Source of the DNA: Methanobacteriota archaeon
GTDB taxonomy: Archaea > Thermoplasmatota > Thermoplasmata > RBG-16-68-12 > EA-27
Length of the DNA stretch: 7,710 bases
NCBI GenBank assembly: GCA_016207545.1
Contig: JACQPO010000194.1
Coordinates: forward strand, 1 to 7,710
Reading direction: 5' to 3'
Shown here in pieces: positions 1 to 5,373 of the stretch. Both the position numbers and the translations under genes were made by a program. Positions within the stretch are counted from its first letter, which is position 1. The number at the start of each line of letters is the position of its first letter. The notes beneath the pieces were generated by a model. That model was given only the letters and a program-made list of their open reading frames with translations. It had not been told where the DNA came from and did no database searches.

Positions 1-242
1 CAATCGATGTGATAGATGTCCCCGTACAGCTCCAAGACATTCGAGATGAGGAATACGACGAGGCCCACCGTGACGAGGGTAGCCGCGCGACCGGCCTCCT
101 TCTGTTGGAGGAAGAGCCTCGACACGACGAGGTCCTTCCCGTGCTTGCGGATTTGGCCAGCGAGCACGACCAATAAGGCGAGGATGGCAACGCTTACGCC
201 CACGTTCACTGCGTTCGTCAGGATTTCAATGATGTGCGACAC
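1..242 (-). CDS. N-terminal part of an unrecognised small membrane protein
   Basis: I do not recognise the family. The visible 80 residues, read from a GTG at 242-240, begin VSHIIEILTN and contain two hydrophobic stretches that look like membrane helices, at about residues 11-29 and 53-70, separated by a basic loop (IRKHGKD...) and a short charged helix. The frame stays open to the left edge, so the protein is 3' truncated here. The GTG start is forced: an in-frame TGA lies at 272-270 and no other start codon lies between them. A GGAG at 258-255 could serve as ribosome binding site, although its spacing of 12 bases is long. The gene follows rpoN in the same direction after a 65-base gap holding a hairpin and a weak TATA-like element, so it may be a separate transcription unit. 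The basic loop predicts a cytoplasmic segment between the helices. Function is unknown; a small sensor or transporter subunit cannot be excluded. Confidence 0.62.
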   Translation of the reverse strand, partial: MSHIIEILTNAVNVGVSVAILALLVVLAGQIRKHGKDLVVSRLFLQQKEAGRAATLVTVGLVVFLISNVLELYGDIYHID

Positions 243-290
243 GAGCGCATGCCACTCCGTAACCGCGTTTCACTGTATCGTGCCCATTAT

Positions 291-318
291 CGTTCGGGAT
301 AATAGGTTTACCCGAACG
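291..318 (-). terminator. Hairpin overlapping the rpoN stop codon, possible terminator
   Basis: CGTTCGGG at 291-298 and CCCGAACG at 311-318 form a perfect 8-bp inverted repeat with a 12-base A/T-rich loop. The rpoN stop codon TAA (310-308) lies at the edge of the loop. No long U-run follows on the minus strand, so it is not a textbook archaeal terminator. It could be a transcript 3'-end structure, a processing site, or a protein-binding site for the downstream membrane-protein promoter. The structure is seen directly; the role is inferred. Confidence 0.4.
299..306 (-). promoter_or_regulatory. Weak TATA-like element upstream of the membrane-protein gene
   Basis: On the minus strand the loop of the hairpin reads CCTATTAT. 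If used as a TATA box, transcription would start about 26 bases downstream, near 276, giving a leader of roughly 34 bases before the GTG at 242. The match to the archaeal consensus (TTTATATA) is poor, and read-through from rpoN is an alternative. Confidence 0.22.
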
Positions 319-499
319 GGAGCACGTCGTCGATGAGCTCCACGTGGGAGAGGAGCATCCGCCGGCAACAGTACCGCGTCAGCCCAAGCTCGTCGAGCAC
401 AAGTCCCGCATTGTCGCCTTGGCTCGTCCGCTTCGCGAACGTCTCCCAGTACGATCCGACGACGGTCCCACACGTGAAACAGCGGACGGGGATGATCAT
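308..499 (-). CDS. rpoN: DNA-directed RNA polymerase subunit N (Rpo10/Rpb10)
   Basis: This is the small zinc-binding subunit of archaeal RNA polymerase, homologous to eukaryotic Rpb10, which helps assemble the Rpo3/Rpo11/Rpo10/Rpo12 platform. The product has 63 residues, normal for the family. It starts MIIPVRCFTCG, with the atypical zinc ligands Cys7, Cys10, Cys44 and Cys45 all present (CFTC and YCCRR motifs). The family's highly conserved tail, RRMLLSHVELIDDVLPFG, is intact. The ATG at 499-497 lies 4 bases after the rps9 stop, and a GGTGA that includes that stop codon makes a good ribosome binding site. The order rps9-rpoN is conserved in archaea. Many genomes continue with rpoK or other genes, but here a hairpin and a membrane-protein gene follow. 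Identification is secure. Confidence 0.97.
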   Translation of the reverse strand: MIIPVRCFTCGTVVGSYWETFAKRTSQGDNAGLVLDELGLTRYCCRRMLLSHVELIDDVLPFG

Positions 500-503
500 G
501 GGC

Positions 504-902
504 TCACCGGTACGACTTCTGCCGCTTCTTCCGCGCCCCGCGGCCGAGGGGTTTCTTGGGCAACTTCCGCCGGGTGTCCGGCGCGACCAACGTCCGGTCG
601 TACTCCCGGTAGAGGTTCGCGAGTTCCTCGTCCTTCAGGTACATCCACAGGCCGCGCGCGATCGCCGTCCGCGCGGCGTCCGCCTGCCCCATGACGCCGC
701 CGCCGCGCACGCTCACGTCGATGTCGAGCCCCTCCGCCTTCTTCCCGGCGAGCTTGACGGGTTCCAGGATCTTCATGCGGCCGATCTCGTACGGCCAGAT
801 CTCGACGGGGACCCGGTTCACCCGGATGCGTCCCATGCCCTTCCGCACGGCCGCCCGCGCGACCGCCGTCTTCCGCTTCCCCGTCGTAATGACGACCTTC
901 AT
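504..902 (-). CDS. rpsI: Small-subunit ribosomal protein uS9 (S9)
   Basis: uS9 is a 30S subunit protein whose C-terminal tail reaches the decoding centre and contacts P-site tRNA. The 132-residue product is the usual archaeal length. It begins MKVVITTGKRKTAVARA, the family's TGKRKTA signature. It carries the central GGGVMGQADAARTAIARGL motif at about residues 67-85 and ends in the invariant basic tail KKRQKSYR, whose terminal Arg touches tRNA in known ribosomes. The start ATG overlaps the stop of rpl13 as ATGA, so the two are probably translationally coupled. The gene is third in the operon led by rpl18e and is followed 4 bases later by rpoN. Nothing is missing or odd. Confidence 0.97.
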   Translation of the reverse strand: MKVVITTGKRKTAVARAAVRKGMGRIRVNRVPVEIWPYEIGRMKILEPVKLAGKKAEGLDIDVSVRGGGVMGQADAARTAIARGLWMYLKDEELANLYREYDRTLVAPDTRRKLPKKPLGRGARKKRQKSYR

Positions 903-1336
903 CCGACCTTCGCCCCCAACCGTTCCGCGAGTTCTCCGAGCGGGATGACCTTTGCGGTCCGCACCCGCGCGGCCGCCTCGATGCGCTCCGCCGGCTGCGA
1001 CGCGAGTTCCGGAGGCACGCCGACGTACACGCGGAGCCGCTTCAACGCGTCGCGCCCGTGGGTCGTCCGGTGCGGCACCATCCCGCGGACGACGCGCCGC
1101 AGGATCCGGTCGGGCCGCCGCGGGTAGTACGGCCCCTTCCCCCGCATCCGGCTCGCGGTGCTCCCCACGCGCCTCTTTTCCAGATACTCCCGCACGAGGC
1201 TGGCCCGCCCGCCCGTGACGAGCGCCTTCTCCGCGTTCACGACGTGGATTTCCTCGCCGTTGAGGAGGCGCTTCGCGACGACGGAGGCGAACCGCCCCAA
1301 CACCTGTCCGGACGCGTCGAGCACGGCCATCGTCAT
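899..1336 (-). CDS. rplM: Large-subunit ribosomal protein uL13 (L13)
   Basis: uL13 is an early-assembling 50S protein. From the ATG at 1336 the product has 145 residues, normal for archaea. It begins MTMAVLDASGQVLGRFAS, matching the family start (an Asp-Ala-x-x-x-x-x-GR-A pattern). The conserved core RGKGPYYPRRPDRILRRVVRG, followed by MVPHRTTHGRDALKRLRVY, spans about residues 65-104, and the VGVP segment follows. Two ATGs are possible, at 1336 and 1330. The first is preferred because it overlaps the rpl18e stop as ATGA, the same coupling seen at the other end with rps9. The reading frame is open far upstream of this start, but that part lies opposite rpl18e in another frame and shows no ribosomal-protein sequence. 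Archaeal genes of this operon are commonly named rpl13. Confidence 0.96.
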   Translation of the reverse strand: MTMAVLDASGQVLGRFASVVAKRLLNGEEIHVVNAEKALVTGGRASLVREYLEKRRVGSTASRMRGKGPYYPRRPDRILRRVVRGMVPHRTTHGRDALKRLRVYVGVPPELASQPAERIEAAARVRTAKVIPLGELAERLGAKVG

Positions 1337-1695
1337 CCCAGGATTCGCACGCCGCTGCCCTTCGGGTTCGACGCCGCCAGTTCCCGCAGTCCGAGCACCT
1401 TCCCGCCCGCCTTGGCGACCTTCGCCTTCGCCCCGGCGGAGGCGCGGAACGTCGCGATCGTGACGGGCTTCGTGAGCTCCCCGGACCCGAGGAGCACGCC
1501 GGGGACGACGACGGTCTCTCCCTCCCGCGCGTGGCGGGAGATGCGGCTCAGGTTCACCTCGGTCCAATGCCGCTGCCGCCGCTCGAGCCGCTCCGCGATG
1601 TCCCGCCAGAACGGGGTCCCGTGTTCCCGGGAGACCGCCTTCAGCTCCTGGATCAGGCGGACGAGCGTAGGGTTCGTTTTCACCGTGGTACCCAT
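1333..1695 (-). CDS. rpl18e: Large-subunit ribosomal protein eL18 (L18e)
   Basis: eL18 is a 50S protein found in archaea and eukaryotes; it is related in fold to bacterial uL15. The product is 120 residues, the usual archaeal size. It shows TNPTLVRLIQELK near the N terminus, WRDIAERLERR at about 30-40, VNLSRISRHAREGETVVVPGVLLGSGEL at 48-74 and the C-terminal NPKGSGVRILG. The start at ATG 1695 is chosen because homologs begin just before TNP. An earlier in-frame ATG at 1755 lies upstream of the TATA box and would add about 20 unrelated residues. The TATA box at 1731-1740 predicts a leader of about 15 bases. It is the first gene of the rpl18e-rpl13-rps9-rpoN operon, so this promoter probably drives all four. 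Confidence 0.95.
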   Translation of the reverse strand: MGTTVKTNPTLVRLIQELKAVSREHGTPFWRDIAERLERRQRHWTEVNLSRISRHAREGETVVVPGVLLGSGELTKPVTIATFRASAGAKAKVAKAGGKVLGLRELAASNPKGSGVRILG

Positions 1696-1730
1696 GAAAA
1701 GGGCCTCGGGGCGGGTCGCAACCCTCGTTT

Positions 1731-1740
1731 CTAATATAAA
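1731..1740 (-). promoter_or_regulatory. Archaeal TATA box of the ribosomal-protein operon
   Basis: The minus strand reads TTTATATTAG, close to the archaeal TTTATATA consensus, in an otherwise GC-rich region. It is preceded by CCCAAACG, which could act as the TFB recognition element. Its centre is about 41 bases upstream of the rpl18e ATG, so transcription should start near 1711 and leave a leader of about 15 bases. Confidence 0.75.
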
Positions 1741-1796
1741 CGTTTGGGTACGCACGTGTGCGCGATCCCAGTCTGCTTGTACCGCCGTCCAAACCT

Positions 1797-1805
1797 ACTA
1801 ATATG
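1797..1805 (+). promoter_or_regulatory. TATA-like box upstream of the TIM-barrel gene
   Basis: ACTAATATG is the most A/T-rich plus-strand element in the divergent region, with CCAAACCT just before it as a possible TFB element. It would place transcription start near 1827, about 26 bases before the ATG at 1853. A second, weaker candidate is CATTAAAG at 1817-1824, which would give a leader of only a few bases. The ribosome binding site is GGTGGA at 1845-1850. Confidence 0.4.
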
Positions 1806-1818
1806 TGGGGGACCCCCA
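1806..1818. promoter_or_regulatory. Perfect palindrome in the promoter, candidate operator
   Basis: TGGGGGACCCCCA is a perfect 6-bp inverted repeat around a single central A. It lies immediately downstream of the TATA-like box and before the predicted start of transcription of the TIM-barrel/hexuloisomerase operon. A dimeric repressor bound there would block RNA polymerase recruitment. The symmetry is seen; binding is inferred. In the other direction it lies upstream of the rpl18e TATA box. Confidence 0.4.
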
Positions 1819-1852
1819 TTAAAGTGGTTCCCGCGAACGCGCTCGGTGGATC

Positions 1853-2890
1853 ATGATCCGTTTTGGGCCATCAGGCATCCCCCTTTCCTGCAAAGGACGG
1901 ACCCTTCGGGACGCGATTGAGGACGTCCACAACCTCGGCCTCACCGCGATGGAGGTCCAGCTCGTCCGGGTGAACGTGCTCGAACGCCCGGCGGGGGACG
2001 AAGAGGTCGGGCGGACCCCCCGTGCGTTGTCCGGGGAGCTCGTCGTGGAGATCCGGAGGCGGGAGGACAAGCAGGAGGTGCGGATCGCGGACCTCGGGGA
2101 GCCGATCGATGCCGGCGATATGCTCGTCTCCCTCACGAGCGGCCTCGCGAGGGACTACGAGGAGCTCGAGTTCCTCGGCAAAGTCGCGAAGGAGCTCGAC
2201 ATCGAGTTGAGCCTCCACACCCCGTACTATATGGACCTCGCGGGCGCGGACCAGTTCGCGCAGAAGAGCATTGACAGCATCCTGTGGGGCGGCCTCCTCG
2301 CGGACGCGATGGACGCGACCGTCGTCGCGACGTACCTGGGCCTGTACGGGGAGTTCGAGGCAAAGGAGGCGCTCCGGCGAATCGCGGACAATGTAAAATT
2401 CCTGCGGGACCAGTACCGGAAGCTGAAACTTCGCGTGAAGCTGGGACTAGAAACGAGCGGTCGGAAGGAGGTTGTCGGGGGCCTCGAGGAGATCTTGTCC
2501 CTCTGCAAGACGATCAAGGGCGTCGTCCCGGTCCTCAACTTCGCCCACGTCCACGCGCGGGACGGCGGCCTGCTGAAGCGGCCGGAAGATTTCGCGAGCG
2601 TGATCGACCAGGTGCAGAAGTTCGCCGGCGTCCGCGTGCACACGCACTTCACCGGCGTGGAGCACGAAGGGGGGAGCGAGCTGCGGTACACGCCCATTAA
2701 GAAGGGTGACCTGCGGTTCGAGCCGCTCGCGGAATGCCTGCTCGACGCGGACTACGACATCACCCTCATCTCCTCCTCGCCGCTCTTGGAGCACGACGCG
2801 ATGTACATGCGCGTGATCCTCGAGCGGGTGCTCGCGAAGAAGCTCGTCCGGCCGCCGCGGCCGCCGTTCCGGAGGGGGGAGGCGCGGTGA
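1853..2890 (+). CDS. Endonuclease IV-like TIM-barrel protein, active site altered
   Basis: The 345-residue protein resembles the archaeal endonuclease IV (Nfo/AP endonuclease 2) group of TIM barrels, starting MIRFGPSGIPLSCKG. Recognisable elements in order are SLHTPYYMDLAG (120-131, metal His122), LGLETSG (197-203, Glu200), VLNFAHVHARDGG (227-239, His232), VHTHFTGVEHEGG (262-274, His263) and ITLISSSPLLEHDAM (303-317). From memory of the family, the strand ending in Asn229 usually carries Asp, the SSSP segment usually has Glu (ESP), and the second His of the Nfo core aligns with the ATYLG stretch. Several metal ligands therefore seem replaced. About 50 residues with many charges (44-95) sit before the HTPYY motif. 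The ATG at 1853 has GGTGGA in front. The stop overlaps the hexuloisomerase start (GTGA). It may be a DNA-repair enzyme with a changed site or a sugar-phosphate enzyme of the same fold; the fold is sure, the activity is not. Confidence 0.8.
   Translation: MIRFGPSGIPLSCKGRTLRDAIEDVHNLGLTAMEVQLVRVNVLERPAGDEEVGRTPRALSGELVVEIRRREDKQEVRIADLGEPIDAGDMLVSLTSGLARDYEELEFLGKVAKELDIELSLHTPYYMDLAGADQFAQKSIDSILWGGLLADAMDATVVATYLGLYGEFEAKEALRRIADNVKFLRDQYRKLKLRVKLGLETSGRKEVVGGLEEILSLCKTIKGVVPVLNFAHVHARDGGLLKRPEDFASVIDQVQKFAGVRVHTHFTGVEHEGGSELRYTPIKKGDLRFEPLAECLLDADYDITLISSSPLLEHDAMYMRVILERVLAKKLVRPPRPPFRRGEAR
2871..2882 (+). promoter_or_regulatory. Strong ribosome binding site deciding the hexuloisomerase GTG start
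   Basis: GGAGGGGGGAGG sits at the very end of the TIM-barrel gene, 4 bases before the GTG at 2887. It contains two Shine-Dalgarno-like cores. Together with the GTGA stop-start overlap, it supports GTG 2887 over more upstream in-frame starts, which would run inside the previous gene. Confidence 0.65.
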
Positions 2891-3435
2891 CCGCGTCCCG
2901 CGAGGCGTCCGCCTACATCCTCGAGAAGCTCGCGAAGATGATTGCGATCGAGGACGGCGGGGTCCTCGACGAAGCCGTCAAGGCGATCACGGGCGCGAAG
3001 CGCGTGTTCGTGTACGGCGTCGGCCGGTCCGGCCTCGTCGCCCGCGCGTTCGCGATGCGCCTCGTGCAGCTCGGCATAGACTGCTTCTTCATCGGCGAGA
3101 CGATCACGCCGATCGTCAAAGCGGGGGACCTCGTGATCATCGTCTCGAACACGGGCGCGACGATGAGCGCGGTCCAGACGGCAAACATCGCGCGGCGCGT
3201 GGGCGCGAAGGTGTTGGCGGTCATCGGGAATCGTCACTCGAAGCTCGCGCAGGCGGCGAACGTGTGCCTCACGATTCCCGAGGAGAAGGACGAAAAGCGA
3301 GCGAAGTACGCGCCCCTCGCGACGCTCTTCGAGGTCGCGTCGCTCGTCCAGCTCGACGGGATCGTGGCCCAGGTGATGGTGGCGCTTGGGGAGACGGAAG
3401 CCACGATGCGAGGCCGCCACGCGATCATGGTCTGA
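2887..3435 (+). CDS. hxlB: 6-phospho-3-hexuloisomerase (SIS domain)
   Basis: This enzyme interconverts 3-hexulose 6-phosphate and fructose 6-phosphate. In archaea lacking the oxidative pentose phosphate route, the ribulose monophosphate pathway run in reverse supplies ribulose 5-phosphate. The product is 182 residues, typical for the family, and is one SIS domain. VFVYGVGRSGLVARAFAMRL (40-59) is the sugar-phosphate loop. IIVSNTGATMSAV (84-96) is the second phosphate-binding segment. PLATLFEVASLVQLDGIVAQ (143-162) is the signature of hexuloisomerases as opposed to other SIS proteins. The C-terminal MRGRHA matches the family's R-x-RHAN-like ending. It starts with GTG overlapping the TIM-barrel stop (GTGA), so translation is probably coupled. 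The partner hexulose-6-phosphate synthase is not in the window. A different SIS sugar isomerase is possible but less likely. Confidence 0.88.
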   Translation: MTASREASAYILEKLAKMIAIEDGGVLDEAVKAITGAKRVFVYGVGRSGLVARAFAMRLVQLGIDCFFIGETITPIVKAGDLVIIVSNTGATMSAVQTANIARRVGAKVLAVIGNRHSKLAQAANVCLTIPEEKDEKRAKYAPLATLFEVASLVQLDGIVAQVMVALGETEATMRGRHAIMV

Positions 3436-3452
3436 GCCATCGGTCAAGTGAG

Positions 3453-3460
3453 TTTATCTA
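3453..3460 (+). promoter_or_regulatory. TATA-like box of trpS, leaderless geometry
   Basis: TTTATCTA lies in the 47-base gap between hxlB and trpS. Its centre is 26-27 bases before the trpS GTG at 3483, which is the usual distance from TATA box to transcription start in archaea. The mRNA could therefore begin at or next to the start codon. A GGAGG at 3475-3479, only 3 bases before GTG, would then be outside the transcript and useful only on read-through from hxlB. Confidence 0.42.
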
Positions 3461-3482
3461 CGGCCTTCGGATACGGAGGCGC

Positions 3483-4604
3483 GTGCCGGAGGACTTCGTC
3501 GTCACCCCGTGGGAGGTCCGCGGGAAGGTCGACTACGACCGCCTCGTCGAGCAGTTCGGCACCCAGAGGATCGACGCCGCCCTTCTCGATCGAATTCGCC
3601 GCCACACGGGCGAGCTCCACCCGCTCCTCAAGCGCGGCCTCTACTTCTCCCACCGGGACCTGAACTGGGTCTTGGACGAGTACGAGAAGGGCCATCCGTT
3701 CACGTTGTACACGGGCCGCGGGCCGTCGAGCGCGATGCACTTGGGCCACATGATTCCCTTCTTCTTCACCGCGTGGCTGCAGAAGCACTTCCGCGCGAAG
3801 GCGTGGATCGAGATCACGGACGACGAGAAGTTCCTGTTCCGGGATTTCGACACGCTCGAGGACGCCACGCGCGTAGGGCGCGACAACATCCTCGACGTCA
3901 TCGCGGCCGGGTTCGACCCGAAGCTCACGCGGATCTTCCTCGACACGGAGTACATCCACCACCTGTACCCGATGGCGATGAACGTGGCGAAGCGGATCAC
4001 GTTCTCGACCGCGCGGGCCGTGTTCGGCTTCGACGCCTCGAACAACCTCGGGCAGATCTTCTACACGGCCCTGCAGAGCGTCCCGTGTTTTCTGGAGTCG
4101 GTCGAGCAGGGCCACAACGTGCCGTGCCTCATCCCGTGCGGGATCGACCAGGACCCGCACTTCCGGGTCACGCGGGACATCGCGGAGTCCCTCGGGTTCT
4201 ACAAGCCCGCGCTGATCCACAACAAGATGATGCCCGGGCTGAAGGGCCTCGACTCCAAGATGTCCTCCTCCGCGCCGGACACCGCCATTTTCGTGACGGA
4301 CACGGAACAGCAGGCGCGTACGAAGATCCGCGACGCGTTCACGGGAGGACGCGCGACCGTCGAAGAGCAGCGGCGCCTGGGCGCGAACCCGTACATCTGC
4401 TCCGTGTTCGCGTACTACACGTATCTGTTCGCGCCGCAGGACGAGCACCTCGCGGAAGTCGAGCGGACGTGCAAGTCCGGCGAGCGGCTGTGCGGGGACT
4501 GCAAGGCGGAGCTCGCGGACCACGTTGTCGCGTTCCTCGGGAATCACCAAGAGCGGAGGGAGCGAGCTAAAGACCGCGTCGAGGAATTTGTCGTCCGGGA
4601 CTAG
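3483..4604 (+). CDS. trpS: Tryptophanyl-tRNA synthetase, archaeal type
   Basis: This class I aminoacyl-tRNA synthetase charges tRNA-Trp with tryptophan using ATP in the cytoplasm. From GTG 3483 the protein is 373 residues, as expected for archaeal/eukaryotic-type enzymes. The start MPEDFVVTPWEVRGKVDYD matches the family N terminus (VTPWEV-x-G-x-DYDKL). The ATP-binding HIGH motif is HLGHM (86-90) in TGRGPSSAMHLGHMIPF, and the second signature is KMSSS (259-263) in LDSKMSSSAPDTAIF. GIDQDPHFRVTRDIA (220-234) is also typical of this group. The C-terminal part, with EVERTCKSGERLCGDCK (325-341) and a basic helix, is the anticodon-recognition region. No in-frame ATG, GTG or TTG lies shortly upstream, which fixes the start. 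It is the last plus-strand gene before the spacer and may have its own promoter. Confidence 0.95.
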   Translation: MPEDFVVTPWEVRGKVDYDRLVEQFGTQRIDAALLDRIRRHTGELHPLLKRGLYFSHRDLNWVLDEYEKGHPFTLYTGRGPSSAMHLGHMIPFFFTAWLQKHFRAKAWIEITDDEKFLFRDFDTLEDATRVGRDNILDVIAAGFDPKLTRIFLDTEYIHHLYPMAMNVAKRITFSTARAVFGFDASNNLGQIFYTALQSVPCFLESVEQGHNVPCLIPCGIDQDPHFRVTRDIAESLGFYKPALIHNKMMPGLKGLDSKMSSSAPDTAIFVTDTEQQARTKIRDAFTGGRATVEEQRRLGANPYICSVFAYYTYLFAPQDEHLAEVERTCKSGERLCGDCKAELADHVVAFLGNHQERRERAKDRVEEFVVRD

Positions 4605-4837
4605 TCTTGGTTCATTCTCTTAACAGGATGTTGACAGGTAGACCAACGTGAAACGGCATCAGGTGATTCGCCGAGCCCCCGCCAAACTCTTATGGCGGCG
4701 GCATCACCCGGCCCCCAGCCACGGGAATGCAGGTGGCGGCCTTTGGTGCGGACCGAATAGAGTGAGGAGGGACTGCCCACGCACGGCCCCTCGGAGGGTT
4801 CGCGTTCGGCGCGGATAGGCAGGTTCGCGATCGGGCC

Positions 4838-5305
4838 GGACGGCATCGGGTCGCACGGTCCTCCGGACAGCCCTCATCCGGATTCGGAGGGACTTCGGCG
4901 GGTCGGGACGGACCTCGTTCCCATTCGGACGGCTCTTGGCGGCGCCGAACGGGATTGGACGGACTTGGACAGACCGCGTCCTGACGCGGACTAATCCCGG
5001 GCAGGTCCGCCGAAACTCATCGGGTTCCGGATCGACCCTGTCCGGATGCGCCGAGACCTGTTCCGCGCCGCCAAACCCCATCCCTGTTCGGACGGACCCC
5101 GTTCGGATGCTCCCGAGGTCTACCCCTGCGGAAGACTCGTCTGTAACGCTGGTTTTCTCCATAGACCGGGTTTCGGTCGACCCCGAGCGGTTTCGGAAAA
5201 CGTTTGTGAAGACGGGGTCGGGAAGGGAATGTACAGGGAGTCCCGACGAGCTGAGGAACCCGGACTCAATGCGGAGGGCTATCACGTGCGCGAGAGTCAG
5301 GACGG
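4838..5305 (+). repeat. Cluster of degenerate GGACGG / TYCGGA motifs
   Basis: On the plus strand GGACGG occurs six times, starting at 4838, 4906, 4927, 4957, 5090 and 5300, and four of these continue with AC (GGACGGAC). The complement CCGTCC is not seen in the spacer. TYCGGA occurs nine times, starting at 4862, 4877, 4883, 4924, 5026, 5041, 5087, 5102 and 5192. Spacing is irregular. This looks like a decayed short repeat or a compositionally biased RNA rather than a regular array. Confidence 0.45.
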
Positions 5306-5341
5306 ACCCAGGGCGGGCGCGGGGCGGGTGAGACCACGGCG

Positions 5342-5369
5342 GGTTGGGGGCAAGCCGGCCCGCCCAACC
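5342..5369 (-). terminator. Hairpin just after the KaiC-like gene, candidate terminator
   Basis: GGTTGGG (5342-5348) pairs with CCCAACC (5363-5369), 7 bp with a 14-base loop that can itself pair (GCCGGC). An alternative register shifts the inner stem by one base and adds an outer CACG/CGTG (5335-5338 and 5369-5372). On the minus strand it starts within 5 bases of the KaiC-like stop codon. No U-run follows, so it may stabilise or define the mRNA 3' end rather than terminate intrinsically. Confidence 0.42.
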
Positions 5370-5373
5370 GTGC

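Larger units (their letters stand above)
4605..5373. other. Long convergent spacer without a convincing gene
   Basis: About 770 bases separate the ends of two converging genes. Open frames exist on both strands (minus 5285-4704, 193 codons; plus 4936-5331, 131 codons). Their products are Arg/Pro/Thr/Ser-rich with repeated RPD- or RTDP-like phrases and no domain I recognise, as expected for non-coding GC-rich DNA. I looked for tRNA T-arms, the SRP RNA tetraloop region and RNase P RNA conserved blocks and saw none that convince. The start of the spacer is T-rich (4605-4621), which may help end trpS transcription. The middle is rich in GGACGG and TYCGGA motifs, and the right end holds a hairpin; both are listed separately. 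Convergent gaps in compact archaeal genomes are normally far shorter, so an unannotated RNA or a decayed element is possible. Confidence 0.6.

Noticed and set aside
16..336. 106-codon plus-strand open frame at the left edge
   Set aside because: It is antisense to the membrane-protein gene and crosses the hairpin. The minus-strand reading gives sensible membrane helices, while this one gives a Thr/Arg-rich sequence.
333..1801. Plus-strand open frames opposite the ribosomal-protein operon (333-1127, 1058-1801)
   Set aside because: They are antisense to secure rpoN, rps9, rpl13 and rpl18e genes, and their products have no recognisable features.
3444..4550. Long antisense and alternative frames across trpS (minus 4550-3444, plus 3509-4570)
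   Set aside because: These are shadows caused by high third-position GC; trpS is unambiguous in its own frame.
4781..5060. Possible tRNA, SRP RNA or RNase P RNA in the spacer (GGTTC-like and CAGGTCCG-like stretches)
   Set aside because: The GGTTC stretches lack a pairing 5-bp T-stem, the CAGGTCCG is not followed by the GGAAGGAAGCAG-type SRP sequence, and no RNase P conserved blocks were found.
4704..5285. 193-codon open frame on the minus strand in the spacer
   Set aside because: The product is Arg/Pro/Ser-rich with phrases repeated because of the underlying GGACGG motifs. It has no domain, no good ribosome binding site and no family resemblance.
4838..5305. CRISPR array
   Set aside because: The repeated units are only 6-9 bases, imperfect and irregularly spaced, with no uniform spacers and no cas genes.
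4936..5331. 131-codon open frame on the plus strand in the spacer
   Set aside because: It overlaps the minus frame, is low in complexity and rich in Thr/Pro/Arg. It follows no promoter and looks like no known protein.
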